Part shown: positions 1-13,129 of the stretch, one piece after another
How positions within the stretch are numbered: position 1 is the stretch's first letter
How the letters are laid out: each line of letters opens with the position of its first letter
Assembly: GCA_963920635.1 (NCBI GenBank)
Contig: OY987305.1
Location: 26,436,876-26,500,875, forward strand
Reading direction: 5' to 3'
DNA from: Pseudeuparius sepicola
Taxonomy: Eukaryota > Arthropoda > Insecta > Coleoptera > Anthribidae
DNA length: 64,000 nucleotides
Notes under the pieces: model-generated
Databases searched by the model: none
What the model saw: the letters and a program-made list of their open reading frames with translations, nothing else
What the model was told of the DNA's origin: nothing
Position numbers and translations under genes: made by a program

Positions 1-117
1 CATGGAATTTTCCCCTTAAAATAAATTTTTCTATCGATTGTTAAAGTCCTGCTACAAAAAATGAACCATCCTGTATATGTTTTCATCCTTCAATTTCAAA
101 TTATCAACGGAACATAT

Positions 118-166
118 CACACACACACACAGGCACCCTCTCACACTCACATCACACGCACGCACG
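118..166. repeat. CA-rich microsatellite
   Basis: A short run of CA dinucleotides followed by degenerate CA/GCAC repeats. Simple sequence, no coding content. Confidence 0.7.
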
Positions 167-996
167 CCCAAATTTGTTTTGCTTAATCTTTGGTTTTTGA
201 TGTCTTAGAATTTCTCAAGCGATATAGTAATAAAAAAATTGATAGCTTTTAGCCGCACTGAGATATCGACTTCAAGTTTTATACACATAATATTGCCTAC
301 AATAGGGTGATTCGGATTGCCTTTGACCTAAATCGCTCCACTGAGAGGGTTGGAAATGGGAGGATGAAACAGTTTCCTATTTAGTTTTTTGTGATACAGT
401 AGTTTTAGCCAACGAAATTAGTACATAACTGTTATCAGAGGAAATTTTTGACACTATTGTAAAATTGGGGTGGTTGAGTGCTAATAGGGTGGATTTAAAA
501 ATAGCAAGTGATATGTCGTTTTGCATGTTATTGTTTTTGTGGTTAAAGAATCCAATTTGGAGACTATTTCAAAGAAAGAAACTTATTTTGGGAATTATTG
601 GAATTTACTAATCACTATTTAAAAACTCAATGGAATCACCATAATCGTAAAACAGCTTTTTAAACTCCGCATTATGTATAAGTAAATTCCAATATTTCAC
701 ACAAAACATAAAACAATCGGTAGAGAAAGAGTTTCATCTCCTTTTAACCATTCCCATTTATCTTGTTTCTCGAAAAAAAAGAAACACTGTCAATCATTGT
801 TTCACACCCCTTTTACAAAACGCTAAAACTTACAATAGATAGAAAACATTATATTATTTTGAATTGATTCATACCCTCACAGAGATTGAAGAAGTAAGGT
901 AAAAAAATATTTACTCAATAGGACTTTTATCCGAATCATTTTTTCGATCTATAAAGCAGTTAGAAGGCATGTCAAATTTCACAGGATTCTTTACAG

Positions 997-2310
997 TGTA
1001 CCGGGTGTTTCATTAAGGGTAAAGAGGTACCATATCTCAGGAATTAATAGTCCTGGAGCTTTGGGAGAAAAATCTTCTTAAGTAATGTGGTCACAAAAAA
1101 TTGGTGGAAATTATTTTTAAGTTCGTAGGTCGGCCGCTAGGGGGCGTATTCGCAACAGTAAATCTGAAAAAAGAGTTTTCTCAAAAAAATGACTAATAAA
1201 GGTATATCACAAATAATTTTATTGCACTCTTCAGCAAATTCTGAACAATTTTCGTTAAGGATTTTTTGCTCTAGCTCTTCAAATAGAGGTGAAACGGGCG
1301 GATAAACTTTGACTTGAAAAATTGCTGCTAACTCCGGTTTGGCTTAACCGAATTGGTCGAATTTGGGCTTGTTGAAGAGAGCTTCCCCTTTTCTATCAAA
1401 TGATTGTCCAGTAACGTCATTTCGAATTTCGTGGTCACCGCTAGAGGGCGCAATTTGAAAAATTTCCCTTTTATTACAATTTTCTCCAAAATTTTAAATG
1501 CAATGACATATTTATTCTGTTATAATCGAAAAGTAGATTAAATTCACAACAAAAAGTGCCAAAGGTTCAAATCGACATCTTCATTAGTTTCGGAGTTATC
1601 ACCAAAAGGATAGGTAATTATTAACATGTTATTTGAACGAAGGTAGGTATTTGTTGTCAAAGATTTCCGTAGTCAAGCATGCCATGAAATAAATAAAAAT
1701 CTGCTTGAGCTGTTCGTAAATACCTGACAACGTATTCACGTTCCGCAAGTGGAGCATGTTCATTATGTCATCATGTTGATTATAATAGAATAAATATGTC
1801 AATGCATTTAAAATTTCGGAGAAAATTGTAATAAAAGGGAAATTTTTCAAATTGCGCCCTCTTGCAGTGACCACGAAATTCGAAATGACCTTACTGGACA
1901 ATCATTTGATAGAAGAAGGAAAGCTTTCTTCAACAAGCGCAAATTCGACCAATTCGGTTAAGCCAAACCGGAGTTTGCAGCATTTTTTCGAATCAAGGCT
2001 TATCCGCCCGTTTCACCTCTATTTGAAGAGTTAGAGCAAAAAATCCTTAACGAAAATTGTTCAGAATTTGCTGAGGAGTACAATAGAATTATTTTTGATA
2101 TACTTTTATTAGTAATTTTTTTGAGAAAACTCATTTTTCAAATTTACTTTGCGAATAGCCCTCTAGGGGCCGACCTATGAACTTAAAAATAAATTACAGC
2201 ATTTTTTCGTGACCACATTACTTTCGAAGATTGTTTCCCCAAAGCTCCAGGACTATTAATTCCCGAGATACCTATGTTACCTCTTCACCCTTAATGAAAC
2301 ACCCTGTACA
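997..2310. repeat. Long foldback (inverted-repeat) element 1
   Basis: The left arm (about 997-1535) reappears inverted as the right arm (about 1785-2310), leaving a short loop near 1.65 kb. The ends read 'tgtaccgggtgtttcatt' on the left and, inverted, 'aatgaaacaccctgtaca' on the right. Within the arms the blocks around 1,040 and 2,250 ('ggagctttggg' and its complement) and around 1,445 and 1,850 ('gcgcaatttgaaaaattt') match closely. It holds no convincing gene; ORFs inside it are chance frames of the arms. It looks like a non-autonomous hairpin transposon of the kind common in insect genomes. Confidence 0.8.
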
Positions 2311-2934
2311 ATGTAATATACACTGGGGAAAAATAGCTGGTTGTACGCTATCAATCCATACACATTTGCACATATATTGACCTTATAAAAGCTCCTAAAA
2401 TTTACAATAAACGATCGGATATACCTACAGAGGTTCGCGGGGTACAGTCAGCTATCTGAATTAGGTACGCCCTCTTCTATCTTTCTTTACAAGAATTAGA
2501 ATAATGCATAAAACAATCATTTTTTAAATACCATATTCGCGCTGTTATTCTTATCCAGTTATGATTCACAAAAGCATTAACGATAAGTGAACTATGAGAA
2601 TGAATTATCTGAAAAAAATCCCGGTGTTATCTTTATTATGGAATAATAATATAGCCAAAGAATTTGAAAAAAAAAACATGCGAACTAAAATACTATTTTT
2701 TATTTAACTAGACTATTTTTTACGAGGAAGGAAGGGTTGTAGCCCTAGCTTTTTTTTTATTGTTTATACATTCACGCCAAACAAGATGAGTCAACACATC
2801 ACTAAGTAATTTTCCTTAACATTTATAAAAAAGTTGCATCCGGCTCATTTTAGTGACAGGATACTGCATTTTTTAGATGAGCCTCTATTTTCAAAATTTC
2901 ATTAAACATGTTGCGCCCAAAACAGATTTCTATA

Positions 2935-4043
2935 TACAGATTGTCTACTTTTGAACATATACAAATCCATAAAATTTTTATTTTTGGAGATAATGGCCTG
3001 AACTTGTTTTGTTTGAAACCGCTTCTTAGGACCTTCCTGCCATTTTCGATATTTTTATTCCCGATTTTCGATATTTTTATTCCCGATTTTCACGGAAGCC
3101 ATTTAGCGATTTTTTATTTAAAATTAAAATTTGACCACAGCTTTATTCATGACAACCCAAAACCCCCTTATACAAAATTTAAACAAAAAATATAGAGGAA
3201 GTTCCATTCTGCAGGGTGTCAAAGTTGAGCAAAATAGGACTTTTACAGGCATCTGGCTAGTGTCATGGAATCCCCTTAAAACAGTTCAATGATCAACAGG
3301 ACTATTCAAAGTGTTGGTGTGCAAAGATTCAATATAAAAATGTACAGGGTTTATCTTAAAATACTGAAACTTTATATGGGTCAAGAGTGCTCTGGAATTA
3401 TTGGAAAGACAACAAAGAGAAAAGTAATTTATTTTTTACAAAATGTCAACCAACAAATAAAAACCAATTTAAATCATTTGACCTTTGTCGACAAAGTCAG
3501 TATCTAATAAGTTGATACGTCTTTTCTATGCGTTTCCTGTTGTGTACACTAGCTTCCTTAACTCATATGGATTTGCTGACTGGCAGGCTTCTGTATCTTT
3601 TTTTTTATTTGGTTCGTTTGTAGTGTTTAGGGCGGTTTTGATATACTCGATTTTTGACCCCAAAAAATTCATTACTTTTCGAGACACCCTGTATATTTTC
3701 ACACTTTGGGTGGTCCTCTTGACCATTCAACTGTTTTGAGGGGATTCCACACTTGACTTGCCAAGTCGCCTTAAAAATTCCCATTTCGCTCCACTTTGGC
3801 ACTCTCTAGAATGGAACTCCCTGTATATTTTTTGTTCAAATTTGGTATATGAGGGTTTTGGGTGTCCTGATTAACGCCGTAGAGTAAAATTTTAAACAAA
3901 TCGCTACCTAAATAGTTTTCGTGGAAGTGGGGAGTATCAAAAATCGTAGCCGGCCCTGGATTTGCATTTTGAAAATTCACGCGACTATCTCCAAAAATAA
4001 AGATTTTATGGATTTGTATATGTTTAAAAGTAGACACCCTGTA
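2935..4043. repeat. Long foldback element 2
   Basis: Arms at about 2935-3350 and 3690-4043 are inverted copies: 'acaaatccataaaatttt' near 2,962 answers to 'aaagattttatggatttgta' near 4,000. The block at 3,214-3,330 (gagcaaaatagg..., caggactattcaaag) answers to 3,690-3,830. The right end carries 'acaccctgtac'. A close relative of the inner part sits at 60.55-61.6 kb, so this is a family present at least twice in the window. No gene is supported inside. Confidence 0.78.
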
Positions 4044-4924
4044 CGCCACTGATGTCTTCCCCCCAGCTTTGGAGATTACGCTACGCCCCTGCCGAAAAGG
4101 GTTCAATTTTTTTCATAGCATAATAGTAATTTTACTGTTTTACAATGAGAATTGTTTCAATGACGTAAATAAACTACCTACATGCGTTCGTGGATTGTAT
4201 ATCTTTAAAGTCTGAAACAAAATGTTGTTACAATTCGAAAAACACGCAACGCACAAACAACGGCAAATACAAAATACCACTAAATATAAATTTATGAAAC
4301 GCTTCTAAACAAAAAAGTATTAGGTACTTACCAGTGAGTGACACGATGAGAGCGGTGTGTTTACGACTCACAGTCTGAATTCAAAATAAAAACATTTATC
4401 GAAACACAGTATCACAGTTGCATGTTTATACATTAAAATAGAACTTATATCCACGTTTGCTGATGAGAATTTGGACATAACTGGCGTTACTGGTACGATT
4501 AGAAATTGAAGTACTCGCTTGTAACATGTGGCCTTTGGTCTCTTGGGCATTTTAAAAAGAATGCTCATATTATAGTTCCCACTCGTGTCAACTGCTGCCT
4601 CGTACAAGTCGATGTTCGATATACAATTTCATCCCCGGGGACAAATTCGACTCGACGGCAGCACCAGAACACGCATTTCCTCTTATTCATAAACAAATAT
4701 CCCTAATTTGACAAAATATGAAAACACATGATAGTTGTTGAAAATATGTACTGAACATTTTCAAGAAAATAAGAAATAAAAAACCTTTTTAAAAACAAGC
4801 TTTTACCTATTTAAGCCAGGTACTAAAATGAATACAATAAGTTTAGGGTTTCGTTAATTCAATGCCAAATTGCCACAAGCTTTTTGATGTCGCGCGAAAT
4901 GTTAAGTTAGATAGGTGCCGAATT

Positions 4925-5515
4925 TTTTCTTTACAAGGTTTTTGATTAACGCCGTAGGGTTAGATTTTAAATAAACATCCCTACCTAAATGGTTTGTTTT
5001 CGAAAAGGCTTTTAATTTTTTATTTTATTTTGTGTCAGTGTTTGATACCCACGCCAAGGAGGTTGTGAAGAAATAGGTAATCCGGGGCGACCGCCATATT
5101 TCTATTCGACATTTTCGCACATACTCAGTTTTTTTATCATGAAAAAGTTTCCTTAATAACATTTTGACATGAAAGCTACAGAACGGGCACTTTCTAAAAA
5201 ATGGGAAAGGGCAAAGAAATCAAAGTAGGCCTAGGCTTTTGAAATTTGCTAAAGCTACTCAGTTTTTCATTTTGAACAAGTTTTCTTAATGACATTTTGT
5301 CGTAAAACTTACAAAACAAACACTTTACTGGTGTGAAATATTAGTTTTTTTTTCAACATTTCCAAGGCACACGTGATTTTCGAAACTAAAATTATGTCAC
5401 AAATTTAGTTTCTAATCAAGCAGGGCTTAATTCCAAAAGATCAAATTTCAACTAGAAATTTTTATTTCATTTACAAGAGTCGTCCAAACAATCCCGGGAC
5501 ACACGGTATATACTA
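4925..5515. repeat. Degenerate copy of foldback-family sequence
   Basis: The segment starts with 'gattaacgccgtagggtt', also found near 3,870 and 61,373. It continues with a block (5,125-5,310: paired 'aagtttccttaataacattt' and 'caagttttcttaatgacatt') shared with the hairpin at 57.9-58.7 kb, and ends at 'gggacacacggtata'. It is a mosaic of two repeat families with no coding content. Confidence 0.55.
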
Positions 5516-6860
5516 TATTTTCTTACTATACCTACATTGTGGCACAGGTAAATGTGTTCTCCTTTCTAATTCAGCACATGCGCAGTTTTTGAAAATCGCT
5601 CGCACCCGTCGAATAAAATTTTATTTTTGTAAAAATAAACTTTTTGAACAAATTAAAAAAAACTATAAAACAAAAAAGTTTTGCTTTTCGCAAATCGCAA
5701 ATACAATTCAGGATTTTCTGAGCGGTTCACACTAGATACCTACTATTTTAGAGGGATTAACATTAGAATAAACAGCAGAGAACATTTTGGCGTACCTGAA
5801 TGCAAGTGTAATTCTTATCAGAAATGTGGTGAAATTGAGAATCTGATTAACAATCATACTCAACTGACTTACGTGTAAGAAACTAATGTAGATTAGATTA
5901 CTTCACTGCGAACAAACACAAACGCCATAAGAACGTTTGTGCTTTTTGTTCCAACCGGCGCACCTAATCGCCGCTAAAATCATAAGTGCTTATTTTGTAA
6001 TAAATCGTTAAGGGTGGAGAATCATGGAGGGTTTTTAATGATCGGCAGTTTATCTTATAATTATACCTACTGCAGTCTCATCCTTTATATTACAAACTAC
6101 TATATTTTTAAAGAATAAGAACGATCTATCATATGTATCTATACTCAGGTTATCATTTGAGGTAAAGCAACAATGAAACTAAAAACAAATCGGTATCTAA
6201 ATTTATACCGGTCCTCTCTGTGTCCTACACGGTTTCTGTCGTATTTTACTTCACCTCAAGACACTACAGTTCCTGCTCGGGTACGCCTCTTGTAACAAGT
6301 TACCTCTTTTCGGGAGTTACTTTCTATTTTCCTTCAGATTTTCCCTTCAGTTAGGGTAGTTTTCTTTATTTTCGATTCAAACATATTTTGAAAATAAATA
6401 CTAAGGTGAAGAATAATAAACGTACTGTAGGTAGGTATACGTATGTATGTCCACGTCCACCGGTCGAGCTAATACACTGAAAAACCATCTCCAACTTTTA
6501 TGTTGATCTGCAAGTATGCATAGGTATAGTATCTAAATTATCTAATAAGAAATATTTGACAAGTAGTATCAAACATGCAAATATGTTGGCTCCTGAGAAA
6601 GAGGGTCTCTCTGATGGAAATAGCAATTAGAAATAAAATACTGAAAGAAAATCTGTATATTGCAAGTTACAGATGCGAAAAGCTAGTCATAATAAATAAA
6701 TGACACTCTATGCTCTCTCAAAAAGGGCCAGGGACACTTTCGAATACCTAGCTCATGGTAGTCAGTTTTGCAACCTAATACTAAGTTACAACTAAATACT
6801 AAATTACGAAACATCTTCACTTTTGCCTTCATTGTTGAATTTTGAGTGTCGAGATACCGG
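5516..6860. other. Non-coding, no recognised feature
   Basis: AT-rich sequence without a supportable gene. The short ORFs have no recognisable motif and no matching neighbour. Nothing else seen. Confidence 0.5.
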
Positions 6861-6865
6861 TGATA

Positions 6866-8101
6866 GCATATAAAGGGTGTAACTGAACTGATGGTCAAAA
6901 ATGAAACCACGTATTCTTGGAGTCAAAATAAGGGCACTTCTTCATATATTTTTTTCTCCTACGGGCCATAGTTTTTTTTATACAGAGCGTAGAAATTTAG
7001 AGAAAAATACGCATATTTCTTAGTATCTCTAGAAGTATACGAGATATTTTCTTCAAACTTGGCGTGTCACATGAGCGGATGAGTTGTCAAATTTAAGGTT
7101 AATATGAAGCTTGTGAGGCCCCCAGTTGCGGAGATACAGGGTGTTATTAAAATTAATTAGTTCAGAAAAATATGAATACCCTGTATAATCGCATTTTTTA
7201 AATTTGTTTTGAATGGTAAATTCAATGGTTAACAAAAAGTATCTCTTAGTATTTTTTCATATTCTCAGCCGTTTTTTAATTATTTTCAAAGAACCGCAAT
7301 GCTGCAATTAACAAGTCATTTCAAGAATAAATCTAACAATCTGTGGATGTCAATTAAACTTGGCATTATTTGAATCATTTGGCTGCCAACTTTGCACTTT
7401 GGTATCAATATTGTGAAAAATTATATTTTCATTTGAAGAATTGACTGATATGCACTTTTGCTATGGATTTGCCAATGGCAATAATAAACATGCATAGTTG
7501 CGTGTATGAAAGAGACAGCGGTCATTTCGAACATTTAATAATTTAATTTTCTAATAGCAATACGTTTCTTTTATTATCGTTTTTGCTTTTGTATTTTGTT
7601 AAATAAAGTTTAATTGGCATCCACAGATTGCTAGATTTATTCTTAAAGTGACTATTGTTCATTGCAGCGTTGCCGTTCTTTAAAAATAATTAAGAAACGG
7701 CTGCGAATATGAAAAAATACTAAGAGATACTTTTTGTTAACCATTCTATTCACCGCTCAAAACAAATTAAAAAAATGCGATTATACAGGGCATTCATATT
7801 TTTCTGAACTAATTAATTTTACTAACACCTTGTATCTCCGCAACTGGGAGCCTCAGAAGCTTCATGTCAACCTTAAGTTTGACGGCTCATCTGCTCATGT
7901 GACACGGCAAGTTTGAAGAAAATATCTCGTATACTTCTAGAAATACTAAGAAATATGTGTATTTTTCTCCAAACTCGTACGCTCTGTATATAAAAAAACT
8001 ATGGCCCGTAGGAGAAAAAAATATATGAAGAAGTGCCCTTATTTTGACTCCAAGAATACGTGGTTTCATTTTTGACCATCAGTTTAGTTACACCCTGTAT
8101 A
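6866..8101. repeat. Long foldback element 3
   Basis: The left arm (about 6,866-7,420) and right arm (about 7,560-8,101) are inverted copies over roughly 500 bp. 'gaaaccacgtattcttggag' (6,902) answers to the right-arm block at 8,043-8,070; 'ctacgggccatagttttttt' (6,959) answers to 'aaaaaaactatggcccgtag' (7,990). The right end carries 'acaccctgtat'. The two 60-residue ORFs at 7,053 and 7,734 are the same sequence read from opposite arms and are not genes. Confidence 0.85.
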
Positions 8102-10239
8102 TCGGGCATGCCTCTAATAATATAATTATTACGGAAAGGGTAAAATAACTATTGGAAATTGATAAATTTGGTAGGTACCGTCCTTGTTATAAACGCCTAG
8201 TCCGGTCCTGCCGGACCTCCTAGGTGTTCATAGTCGCCCTCGCTTCTCAAAAAATGTAGTATGTATGTAACGCTTTCCTTTGGTCACGGCTAGCGGGCGC
8301 AGTTTTCGATATTTTAAGTCCAAATTTCGCCTGGGGCCGCAAAAAAATAAATGCCACATCGCTATTGAAGAGCGCCAGAAGCGGAAAAGCCGTTCCGCCG
8401 TTTGAGCCACTTTCCGATTTGGTACGCGTCGGGGAGGGAGTCGAATTTGGCGCGCCGCGTTGAACAAGTAAAAGTAAAGTCCCTATACTAAAATCGAGCA
8501 ACTCTGTCGTAAACAAGAGTACGTGGGTTGAGATATTCGCCAGTGCCGCACTGAGGCACGACCTGTATTTAATTTTAGTTTGACAATTCTTTACATAAAA
8601 ATATTTGGGAAGAAAATTATTGGCTTAATTAAGATGGTTCAAAACATCGATACAATTATTTGTGACAGTGTCTAAATAGCTGAAAACAACAAGATAGAAC
8701 TGCGTACATATACTTTTACGGTCGAGTACGCCCCTGTTGTTAGGCTCGCTGAATACCTGGTTTTATTTACAACACGATTTTAGTTATAGAAATCGATCGA
8801 GGTATCCGCAAAAGAAAATTGGTTAGTTTTGTTTTGTTTGCTTTTCCGAGAATTTCTTTAATTTTCTGGCAGTATGGGCTTTTACTTAGTGAGTAGGTAG
8901 TATTCACGCGGTGAACAGGTAATTGCGCGATTGCTTTTACTGTACCTAACCTAACTTGATCGTATACAATGCTCTCGACATCTTCTATTTCCTTCCCGCG
9001 GTGGCGTCGCTCGTACCGGCGCTGACTTTTTAGACTGCATGTTTTTCTATGCCTTCGATCGACCTCGGGTCGAGGCAGGCACATGCATGTCTTTAAAGAA
9101 AAACACCGCTATGGCCAAGAGGCCAAGAGCACTGGACAAATATGTGGGTTCACGGTATTGCTCCTAAATAGCTTTACCCGTGTGATTCACTAATTGTCCT
9201 ACACTCACTGGGATTACTACGGTTTTTTAGGGTTTTCCGTAGTACTTGAGCGAATGCTATCCTAGTTCTATCGCGAAAAAAGTCGGCCCTAGCCGCAAAT
9301 GGCAACGAAGACAAAATAATAGTAATTGCCCCCCTCCCCCGCACAAGCATGTGGTTGCTTCTGGGATACTCCTAGCTTGGAGTATTTTGAGGGTAAGAAT
9401 TATTATTATTGGGGAAAGTTAGGCCAGAAAAGCTTTAGAATCAGTCCATGAGAAACTTAAGTAGGCTTTTGTACTTGACGATGCAGCCCCTGTGGTGCAG
9501 AACTTTGTCAAAAGTAAATGCGAAAAGTGCAAACAATTTCAGGTTATTTTAGATATGAGCAAACTCATGGAAAGAATTTACAGAAGTGGGTATAGCCGTA
9601 GGGTATCGTAGGTTCAAATCCCACACAATTGTTTTTCTTTTTTTAATTATCAACAAAAAAATTTATTTTTTATTTTTATTGTATACTAAGATCTAATGTC
9701 ATAATAGTAAACAATACAATCTGCATTTTTGTTTTTTTATCCAAAAGGAAAATTGAATTGCACACTCTTCTGCACGCGAGCGGCGCTTAAAATTCGCTTC
9801 TTTGGCACATTCATGGCATTTATATTATTCTTATATATTATTGACATGCATTTGAAAAACGTTTCATATTCCAAATTGTGCAATTTTTGAGGCACTATTT
9901 AATTTGAATAAGAATGTAGAGATTAATTATTGTTTAGGATGGAAGGTAGAAAAAATACAGAAAATTGATCAGCTGTTATTAACATTAATGAAGCTACGAT
10001 TAATTAAAATACGCCTCACCTATATTTAGCACAGAGATTTGCAGTCTCACAAGTTTCAGTTTTTTTTATATGGGGATTGTCAAAAAATTATTAGAGACAA
10101 GACTTATTTCTTATTTCCATCTTCCGGTTTGACTGGAAGTGAGTATTACTTTGACAATTATGTTTTTTAAATCTGGACATTTCAAAAATTTTGCGAAAAA
10201 TTTCTTGAACAGTTTTCTATTTTTATTTTGTCGCAAAAA
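8102..10239. other. Non-coding, mixed composition
   Basis: No gene supported. A GC-richer patch at about 8,190-8,520 contains a short palindrome 'ggtcctgccggacc'. Near 9,610 there is a 'ggttcaaatcc' string resembling a tRNA B box, but no fitting A box or cloverleaf, so it is not called. Confidence 0.45.
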
Positions 10240-11245
10240 ATCCAAAAGGAAAAATCTGATTCTCTTTGTGTAGATCAATCTCAATCAGATGTTTTTGAGG
10301 GACGCGTAAGAGATGTATGAGTCTAGATTATAAGTACTGATTTTTTTGTGTAAATCAATGTCAGTCTCAAATATATGTTTGGAGGACACGTAGGGGATAT
10401 AGGAGTAGGTATAGAAAAAACATGTATGGGTGCCGTGGGTAACGACAGTGGCGTCGCAAAAATTCAAGAAAAAAATCTTATTTTTTGTGTAAATCAATCT
10501 CAATATTTTTGAGGTTCAGATTAATTTACAAAAAAAAACAGAATTTCTTTACATTTTTTTGTGACGCCACTGTCGTTTACCATGGCATCCCTACAGATTT
10601 TTTCAATACTCCTAGGCGTCGCCACAAAATATATTTCAAAGTGAGATTGATTTACACAAAACAGTTTTCTTTAGGATTTTTTTGCGACTCCACTGTTGTT
10701 GGTCGCCTTACCCCTACAGGTTTTTTTTTCTATATTACTACATCCCCTATGCGTCTTCCAAGAATATTTTTGAGATTAAGATTGATTTACACAAAAATAA
10801 GATTTTTGGAATTTTTTTGCGACGCCAATGCGTTTGTCACGGCACCTCCTACAGGTTTTTTTCTATATTACTACATCCCCTATGCGTCTCCCAAAAATAT
10901 CTTTAAGATTGAGATTGATTTACACAAAAAAATAAGATTTTTTCTTGAATTTTTGCGACGCCACTGTCGTTACCCACGGCACCCCTACATGTTTTTTCTA
11001 TACCTACTCCTATATCCCCTACGTGTCCTCCAAACATATATTTGAGACTGACATTGGGTAGTAGGGGATGTAGGAGTATCGAAAAAACCTGTATGGGGGC
11101 CGTATCAAACGACGATAGCTCAAAGAAGAAAATTCTGAAATTGTTGTGCAAATCTATCTCAAAGATTTGTGGGAGACAGGTAGGGTAGTATAGAAAAAAC
11201 TTGTAGAGGTGCTGTGACAAGCGACAGTGACATCGCAAAAGAAAA
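10240..11245. repeat. Tandem/inverted array of about 135-bp units
   Basis: Units contain 'ttgagattgatttacacaaa', then 'gcgacgccactgtcgtt', 'ggcacccctacaggtttttt' and 'tacatcccctatgcgtctcc'. About four lie in + orientation (10,500-11,055). Two (10,240-10,500) and one or two (11,060-11,240) lie in - orientation, so blocks 10,370-10,505 and 10,905-11,050 form a near-perfect long inverted repeat. The ORFs of up to 186 codons here are repeats of the unit and are not genes. Confidence 0.8.
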
Positions 11246-11299
11246 TCCGCGTAGGCGTTTATAAGCCTGCCGCGGTTTCAGCGCGGCGACAACTTGGCA

Positions 11300-11770
11300 C
11301 CCCTCAAGTTGGTGGCGCTACGAGGTCGGTACTTGTGATAACACTGCACCCATTGCATAGTTAAAAGCAACTGTAGTCAAAATAATTTTTTTGAAGCCTG
11401 TGAATTTTAGAATCGGGTCATAACAAAGATTTTTCTTATATGGTGTTAAAAGCAAAATTTTGATCGTGCACTACCTACTTTAGCATTCTTTTTTTAGACA
11501 AATTGTAATTAGTTTAGTGATTTTGGCAAAATCTTTTACAAATCTTAGATAGTATCCTAGAAGTCCTACGAAAGATTTTGTGTCTGTGGTATAAAAAGTT
11601 TTGTATTCCACTAATTTTGTCGGGGTTCGCTTTGACACCTTCAGGGGTTACAATATGACCTAAGCTACTGATTTTTTAATAAATTCTTATTTATCTAGTT
11701 GAACTTTTAGATTTGCCTTTTTAGAATAGAAACGACAAGCTTTTATATCATATACAGTTGTATAATGTAA
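11300..11770 (-). pseudogene. Gypsy-type retrotransposon RT/RNase H fragment
   Basis: Read on the minus strand, the segment gives, with one frame change, the hallmark string of gypsy reverse transcriptase: QLDK..EF.KKSVA, then LGHIVTPEGVKANPDKI (about 11,590-11,690). Further down come ILKFTGFKKIILTT and AMGAVLSQVPTS (about 11,310-11,420), the start of the RNase H domain. The catalytic YxDD region upstream (near 11,750) is degenerate. It is a dead scrap with no LTRs recognised beside it. It lies in the opposite direction to the gypsy integrase scrap at 16.4 kb, so the two are not one insertion. Confidence 0.75.
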
Positions 11771-12100
11771 CAAAATTATGGGTTGGCCTTGGTTTGATTT
11801 ATTATAAAGTTTATTTTCTTTTTTTTCAGAGCATTAAAATAAAAGCCTGTTTTTAAAAATATTATTTTATTTATAATTTTATTTTAATCTTTTTAGTTCT
11901 ACTCTTTAAGTCCTTTCATTTAATGCCCATATTAAGGGAAAAGAAAATGTATACTCCGAAAATTTAACAATAAATAATACGATAGATCGATGCGATGGTC
12001 CGCTTGCGAGCGCACATAAAAATGAACTGATTACATCGGGTTTATCGGGGGCCGGCTGGCGTCTTTTCTTTAAACCGCGTGCGTGACTCACATAAAAGTG

Positions 12101-12526
12101 TTACCTACCAAAGATCATAGAATGACGGAGACGCGACGAATAATTCATTAATTTTAGATCGAAGGCCACGAAAATTTTGCTAATAACAATGTAAATCCAA
12201 CTGTTGGAAGTATTTAGTTTTCCGCCACTATCTTCGGAGTACCTACCATTGACGTACTTAATTCTTAAGTTGGATTCACCAGAGCTTATTCGCTCTTGAA
12301 ATTGTTCTTTAAGTTTTTTATAATACGCGAACTGCCTAGGAGTCATATCAAAGGACAAAAATGTCGTCCTACCATACTTCGAATTACGGAGTAATTTAGA
12401 ATTACGAATAATATCGCTCACAGTTTGCCCATCATCAAAAACGACTCTAATAGGCCTCAGGCGTTCCGTGGTAAAACGTCCAAATCTAATTGGTTTAATA
12501 CTACAGGCACTCAGGGTGGGCTTCAC
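12101..12526 (-). pseudogene. LINE-type retrotransposon ORF fragment
   Basis: A 141-residue frame whose middle (RPIRVVFDDG... TPRQFAYYKKLKEQ... RIKYVNG) resembles the short conserved domain found in ORF1, or upstream of the endonuclease, in many insect LINEs. There a basic RPI-V-F segment is followed by a TPxQ helix and a KYVNG strand. No endonuclease or reverse transcriptase follows on this strand. It sits just beyond the truncated end of the Polinton polymerase relic and may be the insertion that removed it. Family assignment is from memory of the motif only. Confidence 0.45.
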
Positions 12527-12612
12527 GACATGCAGAGCCTGTCACCTGATCCAAATCCCGTCTGGCCTGACTCTCGGTGGCAGAGTCTTGCTCCGATTCA
12601 CCTGTACCAAAG

Positions 12613-13129
12613 ATTATAAGTAGAGTAACCCAAATATGCAACACGCATATTTTGCATATTTAGCATAATATATGCATTTTACAAGCTTTTATTTAACTTG
12701 CAATGTATGTATGATTGTATGATTGTTTGTATGTATGTTTAGGTCAAATCTTGCAAGCTGAATTAGAACCACTTCCTGACATCCGATTGAGCTGAAATTT
12801 TGCATACACCTTTAGTTCCGGTGACAACGCAATATGCAATACGAAATATTGTAATACTTCTCTCAATACATTTTGTAGTCACGGTTTTCAAATTGTTTCG
12901 CACGTGATTTTGCAATTAAAATTTGGTCAACCAATTGATATTGAAGTATATTTTACAAAATATTACACTGTGAGCCAAATTAAATTGGAACCCTTTTTAA
13001 TGCGTAATATTTTTTTATTTTCTAAGGTTTTTTACCGTTTTTAGACATGATATGGCCTAAGTTATTTGAATCAAAAAGTACTATGCAAAGTGGGTCAATT
13101 TCAGTGGCGTACGGATAAGTGGGTATTTT
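12613..13129. other. Non-coding with TGCATATTT repeats
   Basis: Contains 'gcatattttgcatattta' near 12,645 and further ATGCA-rich strings like those bounding the hAT relic at 61.6-62.6 kb. This suggests a deleted non-autonomous relative. No gene. Confidence 0.35.

Noticed and set aside
7053..7916. Pair of nearly identical 60-residue frames
   Set aside because: They are the two arms of foldback element 3 read from opposite strands.
8932..8966. Insect telomere-like CCTAA repeat ('cctaacctaacttg')
   Set aside because: Only about two units; chance occurrence.
9480..9640. Possible tRNA or tRNA-derived SINE ('ggttcaaatcc' at about 9,612)
   Set aside because: The B-box-like string has an imperfect stem, no A box at the right distance and no cloverleaf.
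10485..11045. 186-codon frame
   Set aside because: It repeats with the 135-bp unit and is mirrored on the other strand; a repeat translation.
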